DNA of 6,853 nt from Acidobacteriaceae bacterium. GTDB lineage: Bacteria; Acidobacteriota; Terriglobia; Terriglobales; Acidobacteriaceae. Below the pieces are notes generated by a model, which saw nothing but the letters and a program-made list of their open reading frames with translations, was not told the origin of the DNA and did no database searches. Numbering within the stretch: position 1 is the first letter of the stretch; the number at the start of each line of letters is the position of its first letter. Below are positions 6,388-6,853 of this stretch, piece after piece. The DNA is taken from positions 1 to 6,853 of the forward strand of contig JASHUR010000204.1 of NCBI GenBank assembly GCA_030039895.1. The letters are read 5' to 3'. The position numbers and the translations under genes are program-made.

Positions 6388-6853
6388 AGCGCCATCTGAA
6401 TACCGCGTTGAATGCGCTCGGCGTCTTTGCCGTGCTGGTCGCGCTGTGGCAGGCGATTATCTGGGTGTTTCGCGTTCCCAGCTTTATGCTACCGTCGCCG
6501 GCGCAGGTGGCTGCAACTCTCGTTACACGCATTGCGCCACTCTCGCAGTCGCTGCTGATCACGGCGGAAGAAGCCGGCGGCGGCCTGTTGCTGAGCGTGC
6601 TTGCGGGGGTCGCAGTCTCGCTCGTGTTTGCGCAGTCTGGGTGGCTGCGGAGAATGCTGTATCCGTATACGATCCTGCTGCAGACAGTCCCGATTATTGC
6701 GGTGGCTCCGCTGATCCTGATGTGGTCCGGCTCAGGTGCGTGGTCGGTAACGCTGATCGCCTTCATCATTTGCCTCGCGCCGATTATTGCCAACACCACG
6801 CAGGGCATGATCAGCGTGGAGGAGAATCTGATCCATCTGTTCATGATGCACAA
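6384..6853 (+). CDS. ABC importer permease, SsuC/TauC/ThiX type (3' end beyond the window)
   Basis: The first 156 residues of an inner-membrane permease, open to the right edge. It starts at ATG 6384 in an ATGA overlap, with GGAG at 6370-6373 upstream. Hydrophobic segments are seen at about 9-29, 65-83, 95-114 and 120-138. Family landmarks are FMLPSPAQV (34-42) and the QTVPIIAVAPLILMW stretch (100-114). The EAA coupling loop, which docks on the ATPase, begins near the cut (VEENLIHLFMMH at 145-156). The usual length is about 250-280, so four to five tenths is missing. The acidic, Leu/Phe-rich start of the EAA loop resembles permeases annotated for pyrimidine-precursor transport more than classical SsuC, but this is a weak impression. 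The substrate-binding protein, not seen here, would be expected just downstream. Confidence 0.93.
   Translation, partial: MKRHLNTALNALGVFAVLVALWQAIIWVFRVPSFMLPSPAQVAATLVTRIAPLSQSLLITAEEAGGGLLLSVLAGVAVSLVFAQSGWLRRMLYPYTILLQTVPIIAVAPLILMWSGSGAWSVTLIAFIICLAPIIANTTQGMISVEENLIHLFMMH

Larger units (their letters stand above)
1212..6853 (+). other. Predicted catabolic/uptake operon, six genes, open at the right edge
   Basis: All six plus-strand genes are contiguous with junctions of 4 bases. ATGA stop/start overlaps occur at 1742-1745, 3115-3118, 5611-5614 and 6384-6387, and a 4-base gap at 3904-3907. No internal terminator-like hairpin or promoter-sized gap is present. The arrangement implies one transcript with coupled translation, and therefore linked function of the four enzymes and the importer. 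Confidence 0.88.

Noticed and set aside
6251..6853. A 200-codon minus-strand open frame across the ATPase/permease junction
   Set aside because: It opposes two well-supported transporter genes and begins at the window edge; no recognisable protein features.
1..6853. CRISPR arrays, tRNA/rRNA genes, insertion sequences or terminators
   Set aside because: No spaced repeats, no cloverleaf-like or ribosomal sequence, no transposase motifs and no GC hairpin followed by a T-run were seen; nearly every base is in a coding gene.

Overview
The window is densely coding DNA from a GC-rich bacterium. Codon use is even throughout, overlapping ATGA stop/start junctions are frequent, and there is no sign of introns or mobile DNA. 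The gene content (soil-type catabolic enzymes plus an ABC importer) fits a soil heterotroph such as an acidobacterium or a proteobacterium. The sequence alone does not settle the phylum.

Layout: positions 1-1151 hold, on the minus strand, most of an amidase-signature hydrolase whose C-terminus lies beyond the left edge. A 60-base gap (1152-1211) separates it from a divergent plus-strand operon that runs to the right edge. The operon order is: a CDA-fold nucleoside/base deaminase (GTG start at 1212), a GlcD-like FAD-dependent oxidoreductase, a creatininase-family metallo-hydrolase, a CocE/NonD serine hydrolase, an ABC-transporter ATPase of the TauB/SsuB/ThiZ type, and the first 156 residues of its partner permease. 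Four of the five junctions are 4-base ATGA overlaps and the fifth is a 4-base gap. One co-transcribed and translationally coupled unit is therefore very likely.

How the genes may work together: an importer of the small-organic-solute class is linked to an amino-group-removing deaminase, a flavin oxidoreductase, a hydrolase family that often opens cyclic amides, a serine esterase/amidase-type hydrolase and a divergent linear-amide amidase. The most economical reading is a catabolic or salvage module that imports a nitrogen-containing, probably heterocyclic, compound and dismantles it to ammonia and small acids. Each enzyme family is clear from motifs. The substrate and the order of steps are inference; I do not recognise this exact gene set as a characterised pathway. 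No substrate-binding protein and no regulator gene lie inside the window. The intergenic gap contains a short perfect dyad, CTGTA-CT-TACAG, that is a candidate operator.
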